A stretch of DNA of 64,000 bases from Mixophyes australis (taxonomy: Eukaryota > Chordata > Amphibia > Anura > Limnodynastidae): the NCBI GenBank assembly GCA_036250195.1, contig JAVHZZ010000011.1, forward strand, positions 49,126,811-49,190,810, read 5' to 3'. Below the pieces are notes generated by a model that saw only the letters and a program-made list of their open reading frames with translations, ran no database searches and was not told the DNA's origin. This document shows, in pieces, positions 14,136 to 29,400 of this stretch (position 1 is its first letter; each line of letters opens with the position of its first letter). The translations under genes were made by a program, and so were the position numbers.

Positions 14136-14445
14136 TATACACATATATACATACACACATATACACAGACACACACACGGGCACTGGGGTCATGAGTTCA
14201 ATTCCCGATCATGGCCTTATCTGTGAAGAGTTTGTATGTTCTCCCTCTGTTTGTGTGGGTTTCCTCCCACACTCCAAAAAAAGATACTGGTAGGTTAATT
14301 GGCTGCTAACAAAATTGACCCTAGTCTGTGTGTCTGTGTGTTAGGGAATTTAGACTAAGCCCCAATGAGGCAGGGACTAATGTGAGTTCTCTGTACAGAG
14401 CTGCGGAATTAGTGGCGCAATATAAATTAACGGTGATGATGATGA

Positions 14446-14497
<52 letters not shown>

Positions 14498-17400
14498 TAC
14501 ACACACATATATATATAGAAATACAGTTTAGAAATATAGTTTTGGGACTGACACAAGTATTATTTTTCACAAAGTCTGCTGCCTCACTTTTTATGAAGGC
14601 AGTTTGCATATACTCCAGAGTGTCATGCAGAGTGATCAGATGAATTGCAATTAATTTCAAAGTCCCTCTTTGCCATGACAATGAACTTTATCCCAAAAGC
14701 AACATTTCCCTTGCATTTCAGCCCTGCCACAAAAGGACCAGCGGACATCAGGTCAGTGATTCTCTCGTTAACACAGGTGAGAGTGTTGACGAGGACAAGG
14801 CTGGAGATCGCGCTGTAATGTTGATCGAGTTAGAATAACAGAAAGAAAGCTTTAAAAGGAGGGTGGAGCTTGAAATCATTGTTCTTCCTCTGTTAACCAT
14901 GGTTATCTGCCATTAAACATGTGCAGTCATTATTGTTTTGCACAAAAAGGGCTTCACAGGCACGCATTGCTGCGAGTAAGATTACACCTAAATCAACCAT
15001 TTATCAGATCATCAAGAACGTCAAGGAGAGAGGTTCAATAGGTGAAGAAGGTTTCAGAGCGCTCAAGAACGTCCAGCAAGCGTCACGACCATCTCCTAAA
15101 GTTGATTCAGCTGCGGGATTGGGGTACCACCAGTGCAGAGCTTGCTCAAGAATGGCATCAGGCAAGTGTGAGTGCATCTGCACACACAGTGAGACGAAGA
15201 CTTTTTGAGAATGGCATGGTGTCAAGGCAGCCAGCAAAGAAGCCACTTCTCTCCAGGAAAAACATCAGGGACAGACTGATATTCTGCAAAAGGTACAGGA
15301 GCTGGACTGCTGAGGACTGGGGTAAAGTCATTTTCTCTGACGAATTCCCTTTCAGATTGTTTGGAGCATCTGGATGCTTGTCCGGGGAAGGAAAGATGAG
15401 CACTACCATCAGTCCTGTGTCATGCCAACAGTAAAGCATCCTGAGACCACTCATGTGTAGGGTTGCTTCTCATCCAAGGGAGTGGGCTCACTCACAATTT
15501 TGCCTAAGAACACAGCCATGAATAAAGAATGATACCAAAACATCCTCCAAGAGCAACTTTTCTCAACTATCCAAGAACAGTTTGCTGATGAACAATGCCT
15601 TGTGATAAGGGTAAAGGGATAACTAAGTGGCTTGGGAAACAAAACATCTAAATTTTGGGTCCGTGGCCAGGAAACTCCCCAGACCTTAAAACCCATTGAG
15701 AACTTGTGGTCAATCCTCAAGAGGCAGGTGGACAAACAAAACCCCACAAATTCTGACAAGCTCCAAGCATTGATTAGGCAAGAATGGACGGCCATCAGTC
15801 AGTATGAGGCTCAGAAGTTGATTGACAGCATGCCAGGGCGAATTGCAGAGGTCTTCAAAAAGAAGGGTCAACACTGCAAATATTGACTCTTTGCATAAAC
15901 TTAATGTAATTGTCAAATAAAAGCCTTTGACATTTATGAAATGCTTGCAGTGTTACTTCAGCAACATCATACATCTGACAAAAAGATCTAAAAACAATGA
16001 AGCAGCAAACTTTGTGAAAACCAATACTTGTGACATTCTCAAAACTTTTGGCCATAACTGTAGTATATTTTTTTACTTACCGCTGAATCAAATTCCCAAA
16101 TCCATTTGGGGGATACTGCTACCTTGGGGTTGAAGCTGCAGGCAGAGCTGTGTCACCAAAATATTCAGATACTTTTCTGATATGGAGCAATTCTGACTTA
16201 GTCTTAGTCTAATGGCTATTCGATAAGCTTTTAGAACCAGGCTAATAGAGGTCTTCACCTATAGCAAACACATTTCCCGTAGAACTGGTTTGGAGTACTT
16301 GGATGCCCCCAGGTCTTAACTCCAGGATAATAAAAGCTTATCAGTATAACCGGAGCACAGGGTGGAGGATAACCGGAATACAGAGGGCAGATACCAAAGA
16401 CAGTTCAATGGTCGTGGGTCCGTAGCGAGTAGGATAAACAGAAAATAGGCTAGATGTCTGGGCAGGTAGCAAACAGGGGTAATCCAATAAACAGGTAGAG
16501 GTCAGGGGCAATTAGCATTTAAGTAGGGTCAAATCTAAAGGTCACAACAGGAATCAGGTCAGATGCAGAGTATCCACAGGACAGAGCCGGTCAGCAATTG
16601 TGCAGCACACAGACGCTACAACAGGCAGGGAGGCAAAACCCTCCCTGTCTTAAGTAGATGAAGTGGCCAAAAAAGTTCTGACGGTAATTGTCCCTCCAGA
16701 AGGAGCTTAATTAATAAAACACTAGTTTGCACACGCACCTGGCTGCCACAGATGCTGGGATGCAGCTCTGATTGCAAAGGCATTCTGGTCGTTGCCTTGG
16801 TGCTGGCCTGGACAGCGATACTGGAAGGGACGTCCTGGCTGTTGTCATGACAGCTGGGATGCAGGTGAGGGACAACACTTAGAACAGTCAGACTGTAATC
16901 CTTCCAAGAGCTGATCAGACCATTTTTCCATGGCCTTGGAAACCCAAGCTGATGCCAATGAACGTTTAAGTGCTGCACAACAATTTTTGTCCATTCCATC
17001 ATTGAGCAAAGCTGCCCCAGGGATGGGAAGCGTGGTGGCCTTAGAGAGGCAAGCCACTGAAGTACCTACCTTCAATATCATTTCATCAGCAGGCAAAGGA
17101 TATGCTACAAAATATTTTATAGGAATTAGACATTTCTTATCCTGCTTAGTAAAGCGTCACACAGGAGCTCAGATAAGTGAGAAGATGAAGTAAATTAAAC
17201 AATCCTTTTCTTCCTTCTTTTAAATAAGGAGGCCTCTGTAGATTGAGATTCATCCCCCTCTAGCTTGTCCAGGGCCTGATGCACTGCCAAAACTAGTTTG
17301 TCTATGCTGTGGCCTTCAAAAGATTTGCCCTTAAACCCCACAGGATCCTCTGTGCCTGAGTCACCCAGAAGCTTCCCCTTTTTTTGCAAAGAGAATTCTG

Positions 17401-20400
17401 AATCAGAATTCTAACCTGAAAGAATTTGAGAAAACGGCTGACATTTTCGTTGTCTCTGAGCCTTAAGAGCCTCAAATAGATTCTCCACAAAAGAAAACAA
17501 TCTAGACAACTCTAAAACAAAACTTTTCCAGCTTCTTAGTCCAGGCAGGTGCCTCCTAGGCCATAGATGTGGAGCCCGACTCTGCCCGAAAGACTCCACT
17601 GCTCCAGACGTAGGTGCCGAAAAAAAAGCAAATAAGGAGTAATATTGATCTCTCTAGAAGGTGCAGTCAGTTTAGTGCACTCCAGTGGACTGTGGCAGGG
17701 ATCTCGCCCACGAACATTCCGCCATGTCAGATGCATCATTTCCATACGCGTGTGAGTCGGGGTCCTTGGCTTCAGAAACCAGACAGAGGGCATCTGGATC
17801 CTACAGCCCGGTAGGTAATTTAGTCTGACATCTGGAATAAGTTAAATACAAAACAGACTTCCCTTCTCCAAGCTTTGGCCTTCGAACTGGTCCCTTTCTC
17901 AGACATAGTATCAAGGCACAGTGCAACCAAACAGGCAGTGACAGAATCTGACCAACAACATGTAAATTATGGTATAGATCCCAATAAATACAATTCTCAG
18001 AAATAGAAGTCAATCCAATGTAGAAAAATCATTGGTCTGTTTGTCTGTCCAGTAATGCATTCAAACACCTCTGCACCGATTGGGACGAAACCAATGTGAG
18101 GTGGTCCAGTTGTATCTTGTCCAGGTTTTAGAGGGGGTGAGCGGATACATAAACTGTTGCTCAAATGTCCTTCTAGGCCAACTATGCATCCAGAACCACT
18201 GGTTTGTAGTATACACAAAGTCAAATATGTAGTCACAAGTCTAATTCCATAGATTGACTAAAGCTTTCATCAGTTCAAAATAAGGATGGTGTAGGACTCA
18301 TTAGAACATTTTGTAATAATTTGCTTAACTGCTGACATCTTGTGTTTATTTTGTGCATTGCATTTCTGCAGAGATTTGTTATGTGTTCGTTCATCTCACA
18401 CTTATGATGGTGGTATTTAATACAAATAAATTGAAGCAAAGAAAGGTGTTCTTGCATTTTGCAGGACACTAAGTACCTGGTCAGAACTAATCACACCAAG
18501 CAATAATTTTCCAAATATCCAGTGTTCAGAGTTTAGTCCGCTGCAAGCACATCTCTTTAGATTTTGCTGACAGACATGAAATTTGGTGCCGTCATAGGCA
18601 GTAACCATGACTAACAACGTTTCACAAATCTTTTGTTCTGACATGCCTTTTTCAGCACTTTGACTATACTTAGCTGACTGAATACAGCCTTATTTGTTGC
18701 TTTGCAATTTGTGTCACAAATTGTCAACTCTCAGTCTGTTGATATTTGCAGGAGGCCCATTCTCCAGTGCTGTTCCTGATACAATGGTGCCTATATCATA
18801 ATTAAAGGTATTTAAATATTTTGTCTTTTACATTCTCTCTATAAAAATTGTAATTTAAGTAGCAGAATTTCAACAATACAAGTGGTAGTGGCATGATAGC
18901 TTAAGCCGATTGTAAATTGTCTTCTAACGCTAGCCGCATACACTACAATAATACAGCACATACTGGCTCAATATTGTAGGGCATGGCACACAATTCATTG
19001 GCTCATTATTGGGCATGTTGGTAAATGTGATCAGAAAATGACCGCTATCAGTCTGTGTGTGCAGCCATTTTCCAACCACACTAGCCCAAGTCATGATGGA
19101 AGGCGATTCAGATGCTCAGCATGTGTGTGCTGTAGATTACGTTGGACATTAATCTTGTCACGTGGTGCTCATTGAGTGGTATATTGTTTTTGAAACTTTT
19201 TTATGACCAGAGCTATTTCTGGTAGTCTAAATTTCATATTTTAAGTATATGTTTGTTTGTTATACTGTGAATAGTTTTTCTAATCTGCTAATTCTTCCTA
19301 AGCACAATTTATACTTATATTTTTTTTTTTAGAGCAAAGAAATGCTTCCTTTAGGTTCCAAGATCCTCAGTAGGAAATGATGCAGTGATCATCTTAAACT
19401 TTTCACAAAAAGATTGGATTGAGAAATATTCTGCGAAAAGGTCTTACCTATGAGAAGCTGCTTTCTTTGGTGCACGCTCATAGTCCACTGGATACCAACG
19501 CCTGAAACAAGAACAGAATTTTGGGAAGACAGGACATGTGCTGTATCTGTATATTACTAAAGTACAGGGGTTGAATTTGTATGCAGTGGTGAACATGCAA
19601 AAACTGTTGGATGGAAAGATACATTACAAAATCATCTCCCTTTCTCATCACTTGCAGTGATGGGCAACAGGCGGCCCTTCGAGCATTCACTTGCGGCTCT
19701 CAGCTCCTTCCTGCTTTGGCAGATTTGTTGGTAAAAGCTTGTAACACCTATTTAAAATACCTGCTGATATATGTTATAACAGGTGTCTCTTTCTTTGATT
19801 AAATGTATTGTTTTAACTTATTACTAAGAGTAAAGATAATGGGCCTAATTCATTAAGGAAATTTAAGCAAAAGTAAGTAAGTAAGGCAAAACCATGTTGC
19901 ATTGCAGGGGGAGGTAAATTTAAAATGTGATTTATATTTGAGGTAGGGCATGATCTAGCTCAACATTAAATTTCAGTGTACAAATAAGCTATCAAATATT
20001 TGTGTGCTACTTGAAAAAAGACAGTATTTTCCTCATGTGCAAATTAATGAACTAATTTGGACCCCTTGCATTGCAACATAGTTTTGTCCAGAAATCTTGA
20101 GAAAAAAAAACTTACTCAGTTTTTTGCTTAACTTCCCTTAATGAATCAGGCCCAATGTGTGGCCCTCTTGAAGGTTAGATGGCAAAACCATGTGGCTCCC
20201 GAAGCGTATTAGGTTGTCCATCACGGACTTAATGTCTTGCAGCAGGCAATCCACATCAACCATATCTGATAAACATGTATCAGAAAACAGAAAATGATCT
20301 AAATATTTAGTTATCTTTTCTAATATCACACTTTAGCATCCAGTCATAAACATTACCTCTCACTGGGAGTATCAGTTTAACATCATTGTAACCTTCAAGT

Positions 20401-23400
20401 TTTGTGTCCAGGTAAACAGACCTATTGAGTCTCAACTTAAATCATGTCTTAGAAAATTAGTTTTTCATAGTCCTGTGGGTATATTTACAAAACTGAGGGT
20501 TTGAAAAGTGAAGATATTGCGTATAACAAACAATCAGATTCTAGCTACCATTTTGTTGAATGTTCTAAATAAATGATAACTAGAATCTGATTAGTTGCTA
20601 TAAGCAATATCTCCGCATTTTCAAACCAACAGTTTAGTAAATATACCCCTAGGTCTCTTTCTCGCTTTTTTTTTTTTTTTAAACTAGGAGAATCTGCCCA
20701 GTACAGGAGACTGTACCACCAAGGAGGCAGACTAGGAGAAGGAGGTTCTAATTTCGTCTTCCTACTGTTGCTTCACTTGGATGGAAAATGTCAGAGAATT
20801 GGACCGATTACTAGAGAATAGAGTTTACACTGTGTATTGACCACCAATGGGCTCACTTTGTAAAGTGGTCACCATGGACTACCAATCATACAATGCCTTA
20901 GGTGGCCACTATAGACTGCATAGTGCTCACCAGGACCTCTGCATTGCATAGTGATCAGCACTGTACAATGGACACCAATGGGCTCAGCACCGTGGTCTAA
21001 AACAGGCTCTTTATTGTATGGTGGTAACCACAATGCTTTCTTTATGGTATGTTGGCCATTATAATGAGCTTTGCATTTTATTGTGGTCATACACAAATGT
21101 GGCTTCATTGTAAAAATAAAAAACTATTTTTACGTGGTATTTTACTGCCTCTTTTTGATCACACCTGGTAAACCTTACTATTATTTTCCAATTAAGTGTA
21201 CAGTATTATTTGGGGACCGTGAATTAAAACATAAATGGATAATATTGCAAATGGAGGAATTCATATATGGAAGTTTATAATGTTCGGTTTATACAGAAGT
21301 AGAATTGATCAAAATAGGTTATTTTTTCAAGGACCTTCAAATAAGTTATGAATAACATCAACTTTATTTCATTTTTACACTAATGCAAAAACATGTTAAT
21401 ATAAATTAGATTAAATTAGATTAGTAAAAATACTTTGCATCATTGTACAGAAGTCCTGCAGGCAGATTTGTTTTGTACTTTGTAGCATTTGGAAGGAGTG
21501 CCTGGTGCACATACAACATTTGGAGACACATGAGGTCACAATGCAGATAAATGGGGGTTGAAGTGCAGATATATAGACCTAGTGGGGTCCCACAGTAGAC
21601 ATGGGGGTCACACAGTCAGCAGGCAGACACAGATGGTGGTCAAACAATAAGCCAGTCACACACGCTGTGATACTGTAGCCAACAACAGGCAACTGGCCCG
21701 ATATCACAGGGAGCATTCCAACCAGAACATCGCAGCAGAGTCTCATCAGCGAGGCTTCAGGGACTCTTCCCTCCGAATTGAATTCCCCTCTATGTCTGTT
21801 TTAGAGAGTTATAGCTTGCACAAAAACATCTGACCTGTTCTCATTAAGAAGTAAACCATGCAAAAAATACAGATTGCATAAACACATTACCTGCACAACT
21901 CTTTCACAGTGCTGACATCAATGATCCTGTAATGCAGGTGTCTCATAAACTGAGGCATATACTTGTTCAGAAACACTTTATCCACATGCACAGAATTTCC
22001 TGAAGAAAAAGAGCGACATTTGCATTGTACTTTATTTCTGTATGTGATACATATTAGGCAATAACAGCACAACTTCTGAGCACACATCTTACGTTAAGGC
22101 AAATCCAAGACTCGCAGACAGCAGAAGAAAGGACTACCAAAGGTGTACTTCCTGTTGCATACTGGCAACCTGGCTCCTTGCGATTTATCAAACCCTTTAT
22201 AAAAGATTGGTGAGATGAGCACCTCAACGCATGACGATATGACAAGCATTCGTGCATAAGATTTAAAAGTATAGATACGCAGTGTGTATGCTATTTAATA
22301 AGAGCGGATGCCATCTTTTAGTGTCCCACTCCCCAGTACCGAACTCTACTCACCAGGCATTAGTGCTTTCAGCTTACCTACTGGTTTGCCCATAATAATA
22401 AGACAGTGTAGGATGAAAGGCTGGAAACTGTTGAGGAGGCGGGAGCAGGAGTAAAGAAATGGCATTTCTTTAAAATTTATTTTAAAAGTGGATAACGAAG
22501 TAGCAGCGGGATGGTTTTCTCAATATATCATTCACAACAAAACAGCAACATGACACAGAATACCTACCAGCCAGAGGGCATAAGCCAGGTGGTGTATATT
22601 GTCTGATGAAAGAGAGAAACTCATACTCCGCTTGTGGCAACGATATTTTGCTGTCCCGCACAGCCTGGGTAAGGCCGGACTGAAATGAGGAAAAAAATAT
22701 TGCGATGAAAATGAATAATACCTTATACTATAAATGCTCTCAAATTTAGCTGAAAGCGTATTAGAAAAGACTACAATAACGGGGAGGGTGTGCTTTAAAG
22801 ATCAGTCTACATACAGATTTATTACTACTGTCTCAAGACATATTAAGCCATGCAACTGGAACATGGAAAATATGATAACCTACAGTTATTTAAAACACCA
22901 AATAAGATGGGGGGGTTAAATCTGGTGTACTTAACACTGAAATAGCAAATCACATATAAAAAGCAAATCAATACATACTATGACAGCAAGGGATTATCAT
23001 AATAGCAAAAAATAAATCAGAAAGAATGATTCACAAAAGTCTCTGCCCTATTGGAGCTTTAAGTCTAAATTCCCTACCAAACAGACTCTAGGGTCCATTT
23101 TGTCAACAGCCAGTTAACCAAACATGATGCTCTTTTTGGAAGAAACTGTAGCACCTGGAGAAAACCCACATATAAACTCCAAACGGATAGGCCCTGGTCA
23201 GAATCAAACCCATGATCACAGCACTGTGTCACTAAGGTTAGTCTTCAAACCATCAACAGATGAAAACTGTTGGACTTACACAGACATTCAAGTGACCTGG
23301 TCGTTTATCCTGCACGCCGTACAGCTGTAAATACCTGATCTGGTCTCCCAAATGTGACTAAGTTGGAAACAGATCCTGCTGCTCAGCTGGAGTGACTGGA

Positions 23401-26400
23401 TTGTCCCACAGGTTTGTTATTATTACAACAGCTAATAAAACTGTTAAAGTACATTTTTCTCAAAAAACAGATTACACATTCACCCCAAAAACACAAGACT
23501 TAAATTTCATATTAACACAATGAAACAAGTAATCAATAAGGAAGATTGCATTAGTCACTGCATAACTATGGAACAGTGAACAAATCACTGTAAACTCGCA
23601 TAATAACTACAACTGCCACACTTTGTGAAAAACAATGGAACTATAGTGCGCATTTCAGGGGTCTGTAATCCCCTTGTCAAGCCTGTTTCACAAAGATCTC
23701 CTAGAAGTTGGTCTTTCATATGACAACGTGACAGCTAGATTTCATCCACATGTAGTTAGAGTGTCATAAATCTTACCTTTCCATGATGCTCCTTGCACCA
23801 CTCAGACATGCCATCAAGTAGCTCATCTGGCTGTTTAATAATCAAATTGGGGCCCTGCCATTAAAAGAATGTTCAGTGAACTTACAGGAAAATACAGTTG
23901 TTATATTTTGTTCTTGTGTATCTGAAATTGTTTCCACTTTTCAATCACAAAATGTTATCTATTGTTGTCAGTGTACAGAGATTACCTGGGGAGTTGGGAC
24001 GGTTATGGAGCAGGACAGACAGGGTTTAAGTTCAGACAACAGTAAGAATACAATAGGGTGCTCGAGTAGAGGGTAGAACTGGTAGTTATGGGTGAAAGAA
24101 GGAGGTATGAAAGACACCGGAGTATTAAAGAAACAGTATCTATGTGGAATGAACAGTACGACCATGGATGATGATGAAATTCGGCATTGTGCAGATAAGA
24201 GCGATATGTATTTTGGGCACAGTGAGGGTGTACATCTGTGTGTGGAGCATGGCAGAGTGACACTGAAGAAGGAGGCTTTGTAATATGGGTTAAATGTGGT
24301 CACTAGGCAGGTTGGATCCACAATGTTATGGTTCAGACTGTGAGACCTCTAGAATATGGAGCAATATAGTGATGATAAACAATGAGGTGGTTTTTAAGAC
24401 AGTGAATTTTAAGACTCTTTCCCTTTTACCTTAAAACTCATTTTCATTTGAAAATAGTACTTTTCACATTCTTATAATCTAGACATCAATTTCATTTGTA
24501 CAATGCATGTATTTTGTATGGTTCAGTAGCGTATGACATTTCAGGAGAGCAACCGAGACAGTATTCAAAATAGCATGCACTCTTACACTGTACAGGTAGT
24601 TGTTTAAAATGTATCTATTAAATATTGTATTACCATTATACTAATTTCAAAAGAAATCATAACAAACCAATTTTACAAATATAGATGCATAAATAAAAGT
24701 CACTCTTTACCAATTATCTGTTTGGGTGGACTCACTGCATTGAATATGGTCTCAGATGCTCTCCTGCAGCATTGTGGGCATTTGACAGTTGTTTCTTTGA
24801 AACTTGTACAAATTTGCAACAACCCATATCTAATACCCCTTTCACACTGCCACCCCGGCAATATTCCGGGTATATGAACATATCTTTTCACTCTAATAGT
24901 TCTTTTCTCTCCCTGATACATTAAACCACGATAAATGTATTTGGGGTTTTAAAAACATTAGTGTAGTTTAATTCAAAGATGATTGGTCCACTTTAACAAA
25001 AGCACAGATCAGTTAATGTCCTGTTAAAGTGAAATTTACTTTTAAACATCTATTAGATGCCGAGATTTATGGTGTCCAGAGGATGTGCTGTTTCCATTTC
25101 TAGATTTACACTTATGTATGAATGCATACAAAGTATTCACAACCACTGCTCCCAAACGGGATATGGCTGGCTAGCAAAAAGTATTATATAAACTATCACT
25201 TTAATTTTGAAATTGAAATGAAGATCTAATTTTGGGTATTAACATATTAATATATCAGATACTTATTTATCAGCCCAGGGCAGCCTCCCATCTATGCAGG
25301 AACATTTCCATTTATTAGGCCTCCCAAACTATCCTTTGGTTTTCAAAAATGTAAACTTATATTTTGCAGCGCAAGTGCTTCTTCCATTCTCTCTCATAAA
25401 TATTACATTATTATATTTTATCTTTAAGGTGCCAGTAGATATCTATAAGGTTCTACATGAGAAATACTGCAGTAGACATTACATAATCATACCTCTCAAT
25501 TGTCCATATTTTGATGGGACATCCCGATTAGTTGCCTGCAAAGGGGTGGGGCTTAATGGAAAAGTGGAAAGAGTTTTGTTCAAATATGCCGATTTGTGGC
25601 CAGAACTGGGGCAGGGCTTATGCTGTCTACATAATTCATTATTAGATTAAACATAATTATTCCTGACATCTACTAGTCGACAGATGACATAGATAACTTG
25701 GTAAAGCAGATGAAGTTAATTACGGGACAGTGAATGAGAATGGTGGCAATGTAAACATGAAGAAGGTCTGGACTCAATAAAAAAGGGCTAGAAAGCAGAC
25801 CTAGAGGTACAGAGGGTGATGCAATTTATATATATAACCTGGTAGAGAGGCCCGGTACCAAATTCTGGGGTGGATGGTGTTTATGGCAGCCGACGGATTT
25901 CACACAAGTCCAAGGGCTAGATTTACTAAGCAGCGGGTTTGAAAAAGTGGGGATGTTGCCTATAGCAACCAATCAGATTCTAGCTTTCATTTATTTAGTA
26001 CCTTCTACAAAATGACAGCTAGAATCTGATTGGTTGCTATAAGCAACATCCCCACTTTTTCAAACCCGCAGCTTAGTAAATCTAGCCCCAAAGGTTTTGT
26101 GCAACTGGCCTCGGCCAGTTTGATTCAGTGAGAAAACAAGTGAAGACTCCAAAATAAACACCCTGACGTTCAGCTCCAACTAAACACTGGTCACTCCTGA
26201 CTAACAAACTGAGTCAAAACAAAAAAAAATTTCAGCACAGTAACTTACAGGCAGATATCAGGCTCTCTTTCACAGAGACTCTGCAGTCCCTGTCCCCAGG
26301 CAGTGAGAGGCTGCTTTGCAGTCGTCTACTAGCACCACTCAGGTGCAACCCCTGCTTACCACCAGTATCACTGGTAACTTGAAAGACCCGGATTATGTAC

Positions 26401-29400
26401 CAAATAAATGGAGCATGCCCTCACTCTCCATCCATAATCCCAGGACCCTTTTCCGGCTTTTCATCAGGCCTATAGTCCTTCAGCAGCTTATACACAATAA
26501 CATTTCCCTGGGGGTTTAAAACTAGTAGGCTAGTAACCTAGGTGAAATGTACCTGCCTTCAAACACTAATCCAGTATCATTATATATAACAATCGTATCA
26601 ATGTCGTAACATCGTAATAATGACACCTGTCATAGGTGTCAAAGTCAGCAAATTGGATAAAGTAATTTCAATTAAAGTCGAGCTAACTTGGTTGTCTTTG
26701 TCTGAAAAGATGCGTACGGTACGCTACGACGTACAAGGTCACTCTACGGCGTGAAAGGGCGTACGCATCCACTACACGTGGCAGCAACAGTAATTGGTCT
26801 TTTACCATACATTCGCACAAACACGCATACTTATAAAATAGTACACATTAATGGTAGTTGCAACACATAGTCAGTTATGTTGAAATATAGTAGTATTTAT
26901 ATGTTATATTAGAGTTACATGCATATTAGTGAAATACACGGAAAAGGTTGAAGGAATCATATCATGAGTAGTATCATAATACACCTCTTTACATATCCTA
27001 CTGTTTGGTTCACTCTGCGAAGGAATCGCAGAGTGCATACACAAGTTATGAATGATAGGGAATTATGAACTACTTAAGACAAAGGAATCTTGGCAGGAAG
27101 AGCCGAGCATACCCCCTGGAGAGGTGACCCCCTCCTTTGGATTCCTTAGGATGAACTAGCCAATGATTGACAACCCCTTGGACCTTCCTGAGACCTGGAC
27201 CAATAGATGCAAGCTATACCATCTTCATTGTGTTACTGTATTTCTGTGTGTATATAAGCAGCAGCTTCACATCTAGTGTTCAGACATCTTGTCCCCAGAC
27301 TTCAGGATTGAATGACTGCACACTGGATCCAGAGCGCCTGCGATAAGTAACGGCTGTATTTATTATCACTTCGCTTGAGAATATTATTCTACTATTTGCG
27401 AATAAATCTTTGTGCGTTGGAAACACAAATCGAGGTTCGACAATCGTTATTGGTTAGCGACAATACGCACATAACAATTTGGGGGCTCGTGAGCTTTGGA
27501 GGTTTCGTTGCCGATGATACGCAAGACCAACGGTTTTCGGTTCCTCAACAAAGGGTGGAGACGCGTCATAAACGGGTAAGAACGCAATGTGTTCAAAACC
27601 TGAATTTTACTCTGTGTTGTGAAACCGAATATCCGTTTTGCATTGTCTAGGGCACGCTAACTAGAACCTAGGGACAAAAGAGAAAATTGTTTCTTTTTAC
27701 TGCCATTGTGCGTTTTAACTGTATTGTATTGCTTAGCGTACGTGTATTTCCTGCTGTGCGTACGGAAACTTCCAGTAGATTTTCCACGTGGTTAAACAAT
27801 CGTCTTGATAGTTATTATATGTGCATAGTATAATTACTTGTGAAAGCCTCTGAGACATTATTACTGTTGTTGGGAACTATTGATTTTCTGCGCAGAAAAG
27901 GTGTATAGTGTGTGATTTTGTAACGTAGATGCACTGTTTATTATTCATTGTGCTCAGTTGCTGTCTGACGAGGCGGATTGCCCAACTGAAGGACGGTATA
28001 CAGGGCAGGTATACCGAATGCAAAAACCGAGTTTTCGCAAAGCGCTACCAATAGATCGCAAGGTTTACTAATTAGTATTGGTAGGCAGTGCGATCTAACC
28101 GCACCGTTAGTGCAAATTGGTGAAGCAGCTAAGAGGAATTATACTGGAAAGGCAGGTTGATTTTATCAACTTGTGCTCCCAGCGATAATAAACTCAACAG
28201 GAATTTGAGATAGCCGGGCTATCGAGGAACTATTTCTGTGTTAGGGATTCTTGTTCGGAACAAGAGAAAGCGAGTGGACGTGACTATTGGAAATACGTTC
28301 ATAAGAGCATTAGAGATCTCTAGCGGTGATTGTAGCAACAGGTTTGAAATTGTTGGCCGGAAGGAACAGAGCATTGCGGTGTGTCGGTGTTCCGTGTAGA
28401 GTGGTGTTGTTCAACATGGGTGCTAAGCATACGTTAGAGATGGTCAGTGGACTGCCTAAGGAAGGTCCTACTGGTTCAGCGAGGTTTCTCATGTGTAAGA
28501 AATATGGTGCATACGCAACTGTGTATTGTGACACGTGGGTCAAGATGACCAAAGATTGTGATAGGCCCTTCCCAACAATAGGAAGTTTTAATGCAGAGGT
28601 ACTAAATACTGTAAAAGATAAAGTATGGTTGATCAAGTCAACGAAAAAGAGAAATAAAAATAATCATTGTTTAAAATTGTGGCAAATGGAAGGTAACACG
28701 TGGCAGAGCAGCATATGCACAGCGGAAGTAGGCGTGGCGAAAAGCGCGCGCATGGCGGAAGTAGCCGTTGAGAAGCGTGGCGAACTCAGCGCAAGCACGC
28801 CCCCGCCACCTTATGTGGCGGGGAGCGGTAAGTACAGCCGTTGTTAAAACTGAAAAAAGAAAAATTGCTAAGTTGTATCCTGTTTTAAGCCAGTTTAAAA
28901 CAAGTGTATCAGAAGATGAAGATGAACCCACTGTGATTTCGGTCATTGCCCATGCTGTTAGTGTACTAGAGGCTCAGCGCAAGTATGAGAAAATGGCTGA
29001 GATAGGTGAGAGTAGCGTGATCACTAGGAGTGAAAGCGTTCTAAATCTTGAACCAGCAAATCCTGTAGTGTCCCCTGAAGTCAGTGAACCAGAGGGTGCG
29101 TACCCAGTCCGCACAATATCAGTTCCCAATGGGAAACCGGATAAGGATGGTGTAGTTCCTTTAAGAAATGTTACAATGCATTGTCCCTGGACTAGATCAG
29201 AATTACGTTCCATTATGACTGAATTCCCAGATCCTAGAAAAGAGTTGGCTAAATGTCAGAAATTTGTTAAAGACTTAGGAAATGCCCACGAACCAACCAA
29301 TAAGGATTGGCGTGTAGTGTTGAGGGCATGTCTTCCTCCCAATACTGACATACAAAAATTTATTAAAGATTGTTTGTTGGAGGAAGATGACACCTTGACT

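Noticed and set aside
13999..14226. ORFs of alternating Tyr/Ile/Thr/His on both strands
   Set aside because: Pure translation of CA/TA microsatellite.
28310..28946. Minus-strand ORFs opposite ERV gag
   Set aside because: Shadow frames of gag; no independent support.
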